A DNA stretch of 47,142 nt from a bacterium (GCA_030647255.1 JAUSJK010000073.1:1-47142); one strand, 5' to 3'; counted from the first letter of the stretch, positions 33,466 to 41,911 are shown. A program made the numbers and translations. The notes: generated from the sequence alone by a model not told the origin.

Positions 33466-33496
33466 CTTTATGCTATCGCTTAACAATGGTATTGAT

Positions 33497-34063
33497 CTAG
33501 ATTGTAAAATATTCGGTGCGTAATCGATCTAATATTCGTTGAAATACGTCTGCAATAATTTTTTTCTCTTCGGGGAGAAAATTTTCGAGTACATACGTTT
33601 CTCCAGAAACTGGTCTATCCGGAGTTCTCGCATCGACTCCGATACGAACCCTTACAAAGTCTTGTGTGCGAAGATGTTGTTCGATAGAGGAGATGCCATT
33701 ATGTAGTTTGGGACCGACACCTTTTTGGATTTTAAATTTACCCAAAGAGATGTCAAGATCATCATGAATGACAATTAAATCACTCGTAACTCGTAACTTA
33801 TAATTTGTAACTAATTTTTTGACTGCTTGCCCGGATTTGTTCATAAAGGTCTGGGGTTTGGCGAAAAAGAGATCTTCATTGTCGAATTTAGTTTTATAGA
33901 TTTCGGAGAGAAGGTATTTATCAGATTTCCACTCACTATTTGCTGTCTTAACGTCTGAAAGTCCAAATGTCTCAACGAGATGATCAAGGAACATAAATCC
34001 CACATTATGGCGGGTGTCTTTATATTTTTTACCTGGATTGCCCAGACCGACAATAACTTTCAT
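33497..34063 (-). CDS. pth: Peptidyl-tRNA hydrolase
   Basis: Pth frees tRNAs from prematurely released peptides and is essential in bacteria. The 188-residue protein shows VGLGNPGKKYKDTRHNVGF (catalytic His20), KPQTFMNKSG, VIHDDLDI (Asp93 region) and LHNGISSIEQHL, with HNG conserved although the common GGGxxGHNG reads GVGPKLHNG. Length is normal. The segment KLVTNYKLRVTSD is encoded by a repeat-like AGTTACGAGTTACGAG word that also appears in intergenic spacers. TATAAT (34071-34076 on the minus strand) ends seven bases before the ATG. Confidence 0.95.
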   Translation of the reverse strand: MKVIVGLGNPGKKYKDTRHNVGFMFLDHLVETFGLSDVKTANSEWKSDKYLLSEIYKTKFDNEDLFFAKPQTFMNKSGQAVKKLVTNYKLRVTSDLIVIHDDLDISLGKFKIQKGVGPKLHNGISSIEQHLRTQDFVRVRIGVDARTPDRPVSGETYVLENFLPEEKKIIADVFQRILDRLRTEYFTI

Positions 34064-34070
34064 GAAACAA

Positions 34071-34107
34071 ATTATAATTGATTTTTCTCTTTTAAAGTCT
34101 ATATACT
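34071..34107. promoter_or_regulatory. Divergent promoter pair of pth and galT
   Basis: On the minus strand TATAAT (34071-34076) is seven bases from the pth ATG. On the plus strand TTGATT (34078-34083) and TATACT (34102-34107) are 18 bases apart, and ten bases separate the -10 box from the galT ATG at 34118. The whole regulatory space is only 54 bases. Confidence 0.6.
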
Positions 34108-34117
34108 GTAAATAATT

Positions 34118-34996
34118 ATGTCTAAGTACGTTCCTGACATCTCTTCCAACCGTTGGGTGATCATCTCACAAAGTCGCATTGCCCGTCCGGACAATAACCA
34201 TACAAAACATTTGGGTAAAAAGGAGTGTCCTTTTTGTGAAGGGAATGAACATATGTCACCCAATGAACTCTATCGCGTAGGAGAAGGTGAAGAAGACAAG
34301 CGGGGTTGGAAAGTGCGGGTCATTTCTAATAAATATCCTATTACCGATTTTCACGAAGTTATCATTCACTCTCCTCACGAAGATGATGATATCGAATCTC
34401 TGCCCTTAAAACAGGTTGAGCTCATTTTCCAGACATATAGACAAAGATTCAATTTTCACAAAAAAAAAGGACAGGTTCTTATATTTTGTAATCACGGAGA
34501 ACATGCTGGAGCCTCAATTCGACATCCTCACTCTCAGCTTGTCGTGATTCCTTTCCAGATCAATATGGACGCGCTTTCCCGTGAACCTTTGAGCAACGTA
34601 GTCGATGAGAATAAATTTTTTCATGTCTATTGTCCAGATTTTTCTCAGTGGCCGTATGAAGTATGGATTACCCCTAAGAAAGAAGGGGGCCTTTTTGGAG
34701 ATTTAATAGACGAAGAGGTAGCTGATTTATCAGAGATTGTCCAGAGGATGCTAGCCCGACTGAAAAAAATGTATAACGAGGGCGAATGGTCAACTCTTCC
34801 TTTCGGGTATAACTACTATTTCTATCCAAAAGAGAACTGGTATTTGCGTATCATCCCTCGCTTTGTCCACCGTGCCGGGTTTGAGCTCGGGACGGGCCTT
34901 TCTGTCAACGTAGTCGATCCACTGGACGCCTCACTTGAGTTAAGGGGAGTGGAGAGGAAGGTAATAGGTGTACTCAAGAAGCTGAAGAAGTACTAG
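34118..34996 (+). CDS. galT: Galactose-1-phosphate uridylyltransferase family (GalT)
   Basis: The 292-residue HIT-superfamily protein has the zinc-binding CPFCEGNE (residues 37-44), NKYPITDFHEVIIHSPHED, and the active-site HPHSQL with the HxHxQ triad that forms the uridylyl-His intermediate. It exchanges UMP between UDP-glucose and a sugar-1-phosphate, or acts as a related UDP/ADP-glucose phosphorylase. The length is shorter than classical GalT (about 350) and the C-terminal half diverges. Near the sucrose and glycosyl genes it could supply UDP-sugars. Confidence 0.85.
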   Translation: MSKYVPDISSNRWVIISQSRIARPDNNHTKHLGKKECPFCEGNEHMSPNELYRVGEGEEDKRGWKVRVISNKYPITDFHEVIIHSPHEDDDIESLPLKQVELIFQTYRQRFNFHKKKGQVLIFCNHGEHAGASIRHPHSQLVVIPFQINMDALSREPLSNVVDENKFFHVYCPDFSQWPYEVWITPKKEGGLFGDLIDEEVADLSEIVQRMLARLKKMYNEGEWSTLPFGYNYYFYPKENWYLRIIPRFVHRAGFELGTGLSVNVVDPLDASLELRGVERKVIGVLKKLKKY

Positions 34997-35058
34997 ACGT
35001 AGAACATGTAACACGCAACATGTAACATAAAACGTTGAACGTAGAACACATTTCTTCC
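34997..35058. repeat. Self-similar GAACATGTAAC words
   Basis: Variants of GTAGAACATGTAACACG repeat three to four times just after galT. Similar words (TTACACGTTCCGTGTTCTA) occur at 150-173 before ndk. No coding potential. Function is unknown; they resemble the other word families. Confidence 0.5.
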
Positions 35059-35065
35059 TTGTTGC

Positions 35066-35229
35066 GTCATCCTGGCCTGCCTGCCGGCAGGCAGGTAAGT
35101 CCTTCGGCGTTGCTCAGGACGCATCCCGCCGGGCAGAGCCCTCTGGGCGGCGCCAGGATCGTTGTCAACGAAAGTTAACTACGATTCTGGAGTCTCCCGA
35201 CTTCAAACCTCGGGATCCCCAGAATGACG
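35066..35229. repeat. Palindromic intergenic element, copy 3
   Basis: GTCATCCTGG...CCAGAATGAC with the shared linker CGTTGTCAACGAAAGTTAAC. The first hairpin carries an insert with the palindrome CCTGCCTGCCGGCAGGCAGG, and CGTTGCTCAGGACGC relates it to the repeat inside the LCP gene. It is the longest copy. Confidence 0.85.
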
Positions 35230-35235
35230 ATGTGT

Positions 35236-35295
35236 TTTTAACTTCTAACCCCTAACTTTCCTAACACCTAACTCGTAACTCTCTAACTTTTTAAC
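35236..35295. repeat. Self-similar CTAACTTC words
   Basis: Runs such as TTCTAACCCCTAACTTTCC and CTAACTCGTAACTCTC repeat between two palindromic elements. No gene. The same word type is found in the coding sequence of pth. Confidence 0.5.
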
Positions 35296-35407
35296 GTCAT
35301 CCTGGTAAGCGATGAGTGTTGAAGCGCATCCAGGATCGTTGTCAACGAAAGTTAACTACGATTCTGGACAAGTTCTTCGGCTTCGCTCAGAACTAGCCAG
35401 AATGACG
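35296..35407. repeat. Palindromic intergenic element, copy 4
   Basis: GTCATCCTGG...CCAGAATGAC with linker CGTTGTCAACGAAAGTTAAC, identical to copy 3 in the linker. The second hairpin contains CTTCGGCTTCGCTCAGAAC. It ends 22 bases before the zinc-ribbon gene stop. Confidence 0.85.
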
Positions 35408-35428
35408 AAGGGCTTTTTAACTTTTCAC

Positions 35429-36190
35429 TTACTTGCTACTTACACTGAGTTCTTTTGGAGGTGGTAGAGGCACGTCTTCGCCTGTTGGTTTGCTGAGACG
35501 AATCTGATAGTAGATTTTATGAGAGAGATTGACGTCTGTCGAGACCAAGTAGTGAAGCTTAGCCGGTTTTTCCTGGATTGTTTTGCGGATTGTAAGAGGG
35601 GGATCAACGGATGTATCTGTCAAAATAATTTCGGATGAGTAGTCTTGGGAAGTTCTGAAAGAGATAAAAAGATACCGTTGGTCTTTGCTTAAATTGAGGC
35701 TTTGGATGGCTCCTTCTGCCTGGGTTGGTGCCAGACTTTGTCTTTGAAACAAAAGGTATCCGGCAAACAAAGATACGGACACAATGGCAGTGAGACTGAG
35801 AACAAGAACTGATGCTAAAGAGGGGAGAGGTTTGCTCCATAGTTTGAAGTAATCTATTTTTACTGTTTGAGCTCTTTTTAATCTCACCAAATCATCAGGA
35901 TAGATAAAGATTCCTTTACATGAGGAACATTTAAGCAGAGTGACATCCTGAGGGATGGATTCTTCGGGCTCGATGGATGTAAGGAGCGTGTGATCTTTGG
36001 GACAATGTTTGTCTTTACCCGATATTTCATCAGTATGTTTATCTTCTGCCAGTTTGTCTGCGGTCGATATACTTATGCGGTTGATGGTATTTTCTTCAAA
36101 AAAACTGCCGCCGCAGTTGGCACAGTGGAGGATACTATTGTTGTTACGGGTTACGAGTTGCATTGGTTGTCCACAATTAGGGCAGAGCAT
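35429..36190 (-). CDS. Zinc-ribbon membrane protein
   Basis: The 253-residue protein has two CxxC...CxxC zinc ribbons, MLCPNCGQPM...HCANCGGSFF (residues 1-31) and HCPKDHTLL...LKCSSCKGIF (about 62-96), then a membrane segment (about 125-147) and an extracellular beta-rich domain. Such zf-TFIIB-type ribbon proteins are common and of unclear function. The cytoplasmic ribbons and outside domain suggest a signalling or assembly role. It follows the 481-residue gene by 39 bases on the same strand, so they may be one unit. Confidence 0.7.
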   Translation of the reverse strand: MLCPNCGQPMQLVTRNNNSILHCANCGGSFFEENTINRISISTADKLAEDKHTDEISGKDKHCPKDHTLLTSIEPEESIPQDVTLLKCSSCKGIFIYPDDLVRLKRAQTVKIDYFKLWSKPLPSLASVLVLSLTAIVSVSLFAGYLLFQRQSLAPTQAEGAIQSLNLSKDQRYLFISFRTSQDYSSEIILTDTSVDPPLTIRKTIQEKPAKLHYLVSTDVNLSHKIYYQIRLSKPTGEDVPLPPPKELSVSSK

Positions 36191-36229
36191 ACAGAGTCAG
36201 TATAGCACAGGAAAGAAATTCAGGGAGAA

Positions 36230-37675
36230 TTATCCTGGTTGTTGTCCACCGGGCCCGGCGGTTTTAAATCCTTTTATCATGGCGAGAAATAGCATGGCCG
36301 CTCCAATCCCGCCTCCTACTTTGCCAATCTGAGCAATTGTTTCTTTGATACGGCCAAAGATAAGTCTTCTCTCCTCCTCGGATGTGATGATATCTTGTTT
36401 GTCTCCTATTTCTTCCCGTGCCATAGCTTTAAATCCATCATCGACTGCAGTTTGTAAACCTACCATATCGGCTGACACAAATGCCTGTCTTACTCTTTGT
36501 GCGAGATCGACAGGTATTTCCCCATTTTGAACAGAGTTGGTAAACATGGTGAGAGGATCTCCATGTTTCATTATATCTTCCCGGACTGTATATAGGGCTT
36601 TGAGCTGAACATCAATAAGGCTTCTCTCATAATTCCATCTAGCCTGATCTTGTTCAGTGATAAAGACGGGCTGTTCATTTCTCCTTTCATCAACAGGATG
36701 CTCGGGATTATTCGTGCCAATCATAGCGGGATTTGTCAACTCTCCTAATCGTTTAAGTTCTGCCTCGCCTCTCGCAACTAGAGTATCGATTGCACTGAAA
36801 GTATTGACGCCAGACTCCTGAAAAAATTGCTTCATTTTTGCAGGAGTGGTAAGAATGTCATTTATAGTGTCGTTTTCATCTTTGAATGTATTGTCCAAAG
36901 CCGTTTTGGCTTTTTCCCTGACTGTTTTGATCTCCTCGGCTCTTTTCGTGTCTCTGGCGTCTTTTATAGCTTTTGCCTTTTCCGGATCTGTTTCTACCGG
37001 TAGGGGTTCTTCCGGTTTTTCTTCTGGCTTATAGTTCTCTACAAAAGTATATAAATCATCTACGGTGATAATGCCCATTTTTTGAGCTGCCTCTTTGATT
37101 ATGGAATCTTCTATTTCCACTGGCTTTATAGGATTTTTGAGGAGATTAATATGTTCTTGGACTACTCGTTGCACTTGAGGGTCTGAGTTGAATGCACCCA
37201 CAATATTTGCTTCTTCTGCAATAAGTTGGGAATCTAACAGCACGGAGAGTGGAACTTTTCCGACATTTGTTTCGACGAAGATACCCTCAGCGGATGGAAC
37301 CGTTCCCGCGCATTCTGAGATCTCAATGGCTCCTGAGTTGTCTTTGTCTGTAGCTATCCATTTATCACCTACTTTTACCACTCTCATTCGTGTCTCTGTC
37401 TTGCTATCAGGAGTAAATTTGAGAGCTTTTTTGAATGCGCCTGGATCTTGATCTTCCAAAGAGGCGAGTTGTCCGTAGAAATGAATACTTCTTTCTCCAG
37501 GTGTATCAAGTCTTCCTTTTTCTTTTTCGTGACCTCTACCGGGGTGAGCTTTTTTTTCGAGTTCTCTTGCTTTACTGATGAGAGTTGCTCTGGTAATTGT
37601 TTTTATTTCTCCCCTTCGTACCTCGTGGACAGGAGGAGGTCTTGTTTCAACCCGTGCAACTGTCTGTTCGGTCAT
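36230..37675 (-). CDS. Unrecognised protein with EF-hand loop and C-terminal membrane segment
   Basis: The 481-residue protein is mostly charged and soluble, ending in a hydrophobic segment (about 452-470, GGGIGAAMLFLAMI), so it looks tail-anchored. DKDNSGAIEISE at residues 110-121 is a perfect EF-hand calcium loop (D1, D3, S5, G6, I8, E12). A Pro/Glu-rich stretch (KPEEKPEEPLPVE) separates a front part from a helical part (260-450). No family was recognised. TATAAG is six bases before the ATG. The gene is divergent from the 834-residue gene and shares a 51-base promoter space. Confidence 0.65.
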   Translation of the reverse strand: MTEQTVARVETRPPPVHEVRRGEIKTITRATLISKARELEKKAHPGRGHEKEKGRLDTPGERSIHFYGQLASLEDQDPGAFKKALKFTPDSKTETRMRVVKVGDKWIATDKDNSGAIEISECAGTVPSAEGIFVETNVGKVPLSVLLDSQLIAEEANIVGAFNSDPQVQRVVQEHINLLKNPIKPVEIEDSIIKEAAQKMGIITVDDLYTFVENYKPEEKPEEPLPVETDPEKAKAIKDARDTKRAEEIKTVREKAKTALDNTFKDENDTINDILTTPAKMKQFFQESGVNTFSAIDTLVARGEAELKRLGELTNPAMIGTNNPEHPVDERRNEQPVFITEQDQARWNYERSLIDVQLKALYTVREDIMKHGDPLTMFTNSVQNGEIPVDLAQRVRQAFVSADMVGLQTAVDDGFKAMAREEIGDKQDIITSEEERRLIFGRIKETIAQIGKVGGGIGAAMLFLAMIKGFKTAGPGGQQPG

Positions 37676-37691
37676 ATGTCACTTATAGTAC

Positions 37692-37720
37692 TTGAAATGA
37701 AAATATGATTCAACTACTAT
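37692..37720 (+). promoter_or_regulatory. Promoter of the 834-aa gene, leaderless type
   Basis: TTGAAA (37692-37697), a 17-base spacer and TACTAT (37715-37720) are followed by six bases and the ATG at 37727. No ribosome binding site can fit. Confidence 0.65.
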
Positions 37721-37726
37721 GTTCAT

Positions 37727-40231
37727 ATGTCTCAGTCTACTGAAGCAGGCGATGTTATTGGATCAACAACACATTCTACCCCTCTTCCTCTTCAGAGGCT
37801 TGAACAAATGATAAAAGGAAAGAATCAGGGTAAAGATAATGAAGGTAAGAAAGTGGAGCGTCCGCGCATATCTGGTTATATACTTGGTGAAGTAGTAACG
37901 GCGAGTACTCCGGAGAGAGAGATACAATCGTTCGATATAAATCGGGAGACGAAACAAGTATTAGCAGCAACGGTCGAATCTCAATATAAAGCTTTCAAAA
38001 ACATTCAAAAAAAGTCTCCGGGTAGTCTAAGCGACTGGCAAAAGAATTTTTTAAGGGACTTTGATAACTTTCCTGATACCAATCCTCAAGATCCTACCAA
38101 AAAACTAGAACTTTCACAGAAGATAGAAAAATATCTAGAGGACACGAGCCGGGCCGTTACCGTCATGAAGATGGGAGAATGGGAAGTTATGACGAGACAG
38201 GTTGTATCGGGTGCTGCGATATTGCCTAAGAAATATTCCTCTGATAAAACGACGAACACATATCTTGCAGAAGTGGATAGACAAGGGGATAGTGGACTTT
38301 CTGCAAAAAATAGATTGTCAGGATTATTTAATCGGAATCGCGGGAATTACGAGTTTGAAATAAAGTTTGTCACGCAAAAGTCAGATAAAGATGTGGACGT
38401 TGTTCTTGATAGGAAAGATCCAGGCGGAGCCGACTTATTGGATACGAGTCAAAAAGCCTTCATCGAAGAAATTGTTGGTAACAGTAAAACGTTATCACCT
38501 GCTCTGCAAGCAAGTTGGGCGCGGAGGCTTACTATGCTGACTGCCGCCAGTATTGATCTTTACAACGCACCCGATAACTCTTCAAATAGAGTAATAATAA
38601 ACTTTGTCAACATGAAGGGATTCCCCGGAACACGTTTCTCATATGATTCTCCCATGATTCCTCACTTTAAGATAGAGAAAGAAGCGCCAACGGGCCCAAA
38701 TGTAAAAGTACAGATTGAGGAACAGCTCAAATATTCATTTAAACAAATGGAAGTAAAGAATGGAGAGAAACTGCAAGAGGCGCGGGAAAAACAGAAGAAA
38801 GATAGAACAAAAGAAGTGATCAATCAGAAAAAAGCAGAACTGGCGAAGCCACATGTTTTAACGCAGACGGACCAAGACGACATAAAAACACTTCAACAAG
38901 ACAATGCGCTGCTCGCTACAGAACAAACAAAAACTCAGGAAGGAATTACTACAGCGAAAGAAATTGAAGATCTCACCAACGAAAAAAGTTATCTTGATGG
39001 TATTATTCCTGCTGCAGTAAAAACAATAGGAGCATCTCGTGATCCTAGTTCGGGAAAGATTATGTCAGGAAGTTTACTAGAAAAAAAAGATCAGGAATCA
39101 GCGGCAAAAAATGAAGTAGATAAAATTGATGAAATGATTAAGCAATACCAAGGCTTTGCGGCAAATAATGTAGAAGCTTTAAAAGGGCAAAATCCTCTTC
39201 AAGGATCAGTAGACCAAAACAAAGAGTGGGGAGACAAAATAATCGCAGAACTAGGTAATAGATATGTGGCACAAGATACATATAATAAACTAGTAGCTGA
39301 AAGACAAGAGTTTGAAGAACGATTGGAGCCGTACAAAGATGAAGTAGATAAACTTAATAAAGCTGATAGAGAAATAGCAAAACGAAAACAAACATTAACT
39401 CGTTTGAAAACTCAGTACTCAGGTATTGTTTCTGCAGGAGCTCAACCAACGGAGGCGGAACTTACTACTCATTTGTTGGATCTTCAATCAAATATAAAAA
39501 CTAAAGAAGCAGAAATATATACAAAGTCAACTCCCGATGAAGGATGGAGGGAATATAAGAAAGAAGCCTATGAGAGAGCGGGGGAGATGATTGACGACTA
39601 TGGAAATATTCAAAAAAGGGCAGTGCGAGCAGAGCTCGGAGACATAAAGGCGCCGGCAGCCGCGGCAGGATATGAAAACTATCCACCCGCATATATACGA
39701 GCGATGCAGATATTGTTTGGAGATGATATCGTCGAGCTTAATAAACGTAATATATTTGCTCAAAAAGCCAAATTTTTTACACCCGAGCTATTTCTAAAGT
39801 ATGTCGGAGGAGTTTCGAGACCTCCACCACAGCCTCCCACATTTGATCCTTATTATCCGTCTCTTTTTGGCCCAGATGGACTGGCCATGGTTTCTGAAGT
39901 TAATCAGGAATTAACGACTCGTATTCTAGAACAAATCGAAGATGAAGCCAGAGCAGGAACTCTTGGTGACGTGAGTAATGCGGATAAAACAGCAATGAAA
40001 GCTGCTAAGGCGGCTTCATCTTCCGGAGCCCCTGCTTACATACCAACTTCAACAGAAATACAAACAATCATGGAGAAAATTTACTTTTATGAAAACGTAG
40101 ACGATTTAGCACGAAGAATATGGGATACTATTCCAACATGGGGCACGACGTGGGGTATTTTACCTACTAACGTAGATGAGGCAAAAAAATTAGCTATAGA
40201 AGTTGATAATGAACGAAAAAAGAAATTTTAA
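37727..40231 (+). CDS. Large coiled-coil protein, unrecognised
   Basis: The 834-residue protein has no signal peptide or membrane segment that I can see. Residues about 1-290 are a mixed domain (with RISGYILGEVVTA and TYLAEVDRQGDSGLSAKNR); about 330-600 are long, charged, Glu/Lys/Gln-rich stretches typical of coiled coils; and the last 200 residues contain a Pro-rich loop (SRPPPQPPTFDPYYPSLFGP) and a helical end. It is divergent from the EF-hand gene and followed after 14 bases by a 118-residue gene. A structural or scaffold role is possible. No family was recognised. Confidence 0.65.
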   Translation: MSQSTEAGDVIGSTTHSTPLPLQRLEQMIKGKNQGKDNEGKKVERPRISGYILGEVVTASTPEREIQSFDINRETKQVLAATVESQYKAFKNIQKKSPGSLSDWQKNFLRDFDNFPDTNPQDPTKKLELSQKIEKYLEDTSRAVTVMKMGEWEVMTRQVVSGAAILPKKYSSDKTTNTYLAEVDRQGDSGLSAKNRLSGLFNRNRGNYEFEIKFVTQKSDKDVDVVLDRKDPGGADLLDTSQKAFIEEIVGNSKTLSPALQASWARRLTMLTAASIDLYNAPDNSSNRVIINFVNMKGFPGTRFSYDSPMIPHFKIEKEAPTGPNVKVQIEEQLKYSFKQMEVKNGEKLQEAREKQKKDRTKEVINQKKAELAKPHVLTQTDQDDIKTLQQDNALLATEQTKTQEGITTAKEIEDLTNEKSYLDGIIPAAVKTIGASRDPSSGKIMSGSLLEKKDQESAAKNEVDKIDEMIKQYQGFAANNVEALKGQNPLQGSVDQNKEWGDKIIAELGNRYVAQDTYNKLVAERQEFEERLEPYKDEVDKLNKADREIAKRKQTLTRLKTQYSGIVSAGAQPTEAELTTHLLDLQSNIKTKEAEIYTKSTPDEGWREYKKEAYERAGEMIDDYGNIQKRAVRAELGDIKAPAAAAGYENYPPAYIRAMQILFGDDIVELNKRNIFAQKAKFFTPELFLKYVGGVSRPPPQPPTFDPYYPSLFGPDGLAMVSEVNQELTTRILEQIEDEARAGTLGDVSNADKTAMKAAKAASSSGAPAYIPTSTEIQTIMEKIYFYENVDDLARRIWDTIPTWGTTWGILPTNVDEAKKLAIEVDNERKKKF

Positions 40232-40245
40232 TTTAATACACACAT

Positions 40246-40602
40246 ATGCAAGACTTATCAATTCACGATGTTATAAAAATAATTCCGCTGGAAGAAGCCG
40301 AGAAAGAAAAACTCTTGAATGAGTTCGATTTGTATGAAGACTCACTCAAATTTGAGGTCGAGAAGGTCATCTGGAAGGCATTTATTGAGATGAAAAATGT
40401 AATGATCGACGCAAAATATGAACAGTTTTTAGCGGAGATTGAGCTGGGAGAAAGAAAGCTAACCACAGGATTGATGGACGACGTAAGAAAAGCAGTTTGG
40501 GCCGATATGCAAGATATACGCGGAGGCAAATGGAAGGAAAATTCAGAGATTCAAAATATCAGACAAAAACTTCAAAGATATGTGGCTACAGTAAAGCAGT
40601 AA
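40246..40602 (+). CDS. Small acidic helical protein (118 aa)
   Basis: The protein is soluble and all-helical by appearance, with EEAEKEKLLNEFDLYEDSL and a middle WKAFIEMKNVMI. No enzyme motif is visible. It starts 14 bases after the 834-residue gene, so both are likely co-transcribed and perhaps partners. Its pattern resembles small hypothetical proteins seen beside large coiled-coil genes in candidate phyla, but I cannot name the family. Confidence 0.6.
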   Translation: MQDLSIHDVIKIIPLEEAEKEKLLNEFDLYEDSLKFEVEKVIWKAFIEMKNVMIDAKYEQFLAEIELGERKLTTGLMDDVRKAVWADMQDIRGGKWKENSEIQNIRQKLQRYVATVKQ

Positions 40603-40608
40603 AGTGAT

Positions 40609-40830
40609 TTATGATTCTTCGGATACACCTAAGAGTCTTGTGACCACTTCTTTTTTATATCGTCTGTCTCCACGGGAATTTATTCTTATTGCAGGAAGCT
40701 TGCCTTTTTTACCCCAGCGTTTTATCGTAAGAGGGGAAACTCGTAAAAGGGAAGCGACTTCACGGATCGTCAAAAGATCTGGAAGGTCTGAAAGAGATAC
40801 TCTTGTAGAAGGTTTGTTTTTAATTGACAT
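40609..40830 (-). CDS. Excisionase/MerR-like HTH protein
   Basis: The 73-residue protein is a single DNA-binding domain: DLLTIREVASLLRVSPLTIK (helix-turn-helix), RWGKKGKLPAIRI (wing) and SRGDRRYKKEVV. It is typical of helix_turn_helix_17/excisionase regulators. The start at ATG 40830 (MSIKNKPSTR) is supported by a near-perfect promoter just upstream; a longer reading frame to 40911 would run into the palindromic element. No integrase or phage gene is nearby. It converges on the 118-residue gene and may regulate this cluster. Confidence 0.85.
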   Translation of the reverse strand: MSIKNKPSTRVSLSDLPDLLTIREVASLLRVSPLTIKRWGKKGKLPAIRINSRGDRRYKKEVVTRLLGVSEES

Positions 40831-40836
40831 AGTCTG

Positions 40837-40865
40837 ATTATAAGATCGAGTATTTGAATTGTCAA
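40837..40865 (-). promoter_or_regulatory. Consensus promoter of the HTH gene, leaderless type
   Basis: On the minus strand TTGACA (40865-40860), a 17-base spacer and TATAAT (40842-40837) precede the ATG at 40830 by six bases. Both boxes match the vegetative consensus exactly and leave no room for a leader. This is the best example of the pattern in the window. Confidence 0.8.
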
Positions 40866-40906
40866 ATGAAGATAAACCCAATGGGCACGGAACATTCTTT
40901 TTTCTA

Positions 40907-41046
40907 GTCATCCTGGCTAGTCCTGAGCGAAGTCGAAGGGCTTGTCCAGGATCGTAGTTAATTCATTGACAACGATTCTGGCGTCGTCATAGTGAGCTCG
41001 TCGAACTATTCCTCCCCTGCCTGCCGGCAGGCAGGCCAGAATGACG
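40907..41046. repeat. Palindromic intergenic element, copy 5
   Basis: GTCATCCTGG...CCAGAATGAC with an AGTCCTGAGCGAAGTCGAAG insert in the first hairpin and the palindrome CCTGCCTGCCGGCAGGCAGG in the second. The rest to 41110 is a self-similar ACTAAATAC word run. No gene is seen. Confidence 0.85.
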
Positions 41047-41110
41047 AGAGTTTTTATACTAAATACGAAATACTAGATACTAAATACTATTTTATGTATT
41101 ATTAAACTCA

Positions 41111-41911
41111 ATGACACATAAACCCGGGTTGTTGCCAAGTATCTTCACTGTTAGCGCGTTGCTTTTTTTAGCGATTTTTTCTTTATCCTCAACCGCTCTA
41201 CTCTCTCAAAAACAAACTACCTCTTCACAGGCGTCTTCCAATAATCTTTGTCGGGATAATCCGGCTGTACCACCTGACGGATACTTCTGGAAAGCAAACT
41301 GTGTGTTGAGTTGTACGAAAAATGAAGACTGTCCGAAAAATGATACTGATGCCCGTGTCAATCCGGATACAAGTAACTGGTGTTATCCTTTTGAAGAGTC
41401 GCGTTGTCTGAGATTAGAATATGTAGAAACAAATTCTCCAACAATATCAATGACGCCGACTCCCACAGAATCAGGTATCTTTCCCACAAGTACACGATCT
41501 CCAACACCGACAACTGTCGTATCTACTCCCACCCCTTCGCCTGAGTTAACGGTGAGCAAAGCCGAACCGCTCAGGGCAAGTCTGACCCCTACAACGAAAC
41601 CGGTTGTACCGACTCAAACAGAACAGTCGAAGGTAACCTTAGAACAAAACATGTTATATATTGAGAATGTAAGCAGTAATAAACTGATCCGGGTGACGGG
41701 ACTGGAACTTGGAAATAACGTCGTGCGTATTTCTGAAGTACTCATGCCAAAAAGAAGTTATGCATATTCTTTTAGCAATATCTGCGGATTATTTTCCAAT
41801 GGAGGAGAGGCAAGTGTCGCATATTATTCGTCCGATGATGCATTTCAAACATTAAAAATAAAACAGATACGGCTTGACTGCAATAAAACGGAAGTGATGG
41901 GGATAGAGTAA
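41111..41911 (+). CDS. Exported Cys-containing protein with Thr/Pro linker
   Basis: The 266-residue protein has a signal peptide or membrane anchor (about residues 10-35). Residues 45-105 form a small Cys-rich domain (six cysteines, including CVLSCTKNEDCPKN). A Thr/Pro/Ser linker follows (SPTISMTPTPTESG) and then a beta-rich C-terminal domain (about 175-266). The linker contains SKAEPLRASLTP, encoded by a dispersed DNA repeat (41550-41583) shared with the LCP gene end. TATTAT is eight bases before the ATG. It opens the exported-protein block; function is unknown. Confidence 0.65.
   Translation: MTHKPGLLPSIFTVSALLFLAIFSLSSTALLSQKQTTSSQASSNNLCRDNPAVPPDGYFWKANCVLSCTKNEDCPKNDTDARVNPDTSNWCYPFEESRCLRLEYVETNSPTISMTPTPTESGIFPTSTRSPTPTTVVSTPTPSPELTVSKAEPLRASLTPTTKPVVPTQTEQSKVTLEQNMLYIENVSSNKLIRVTGLELGNNVVRISEVLMPKRSYAYSFSNICGLFSNGGEASVAYYSSDDAFQTLKIKQIRLDCNKTEVMGIE

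Noticed and set aside
40609-40830. Excisionase-like gene as evidence of a prophage
   Set aside because: No integrase, terminase, capsid or other phage gene is present within the window, and single-domain regulators of this type are common outside phages.
40831-40911. Longer start for the excisionase-like gene
   Set aside because: The additional codons run through the promoter and into the palindromic element, and the extra residues show no conserved pattern.
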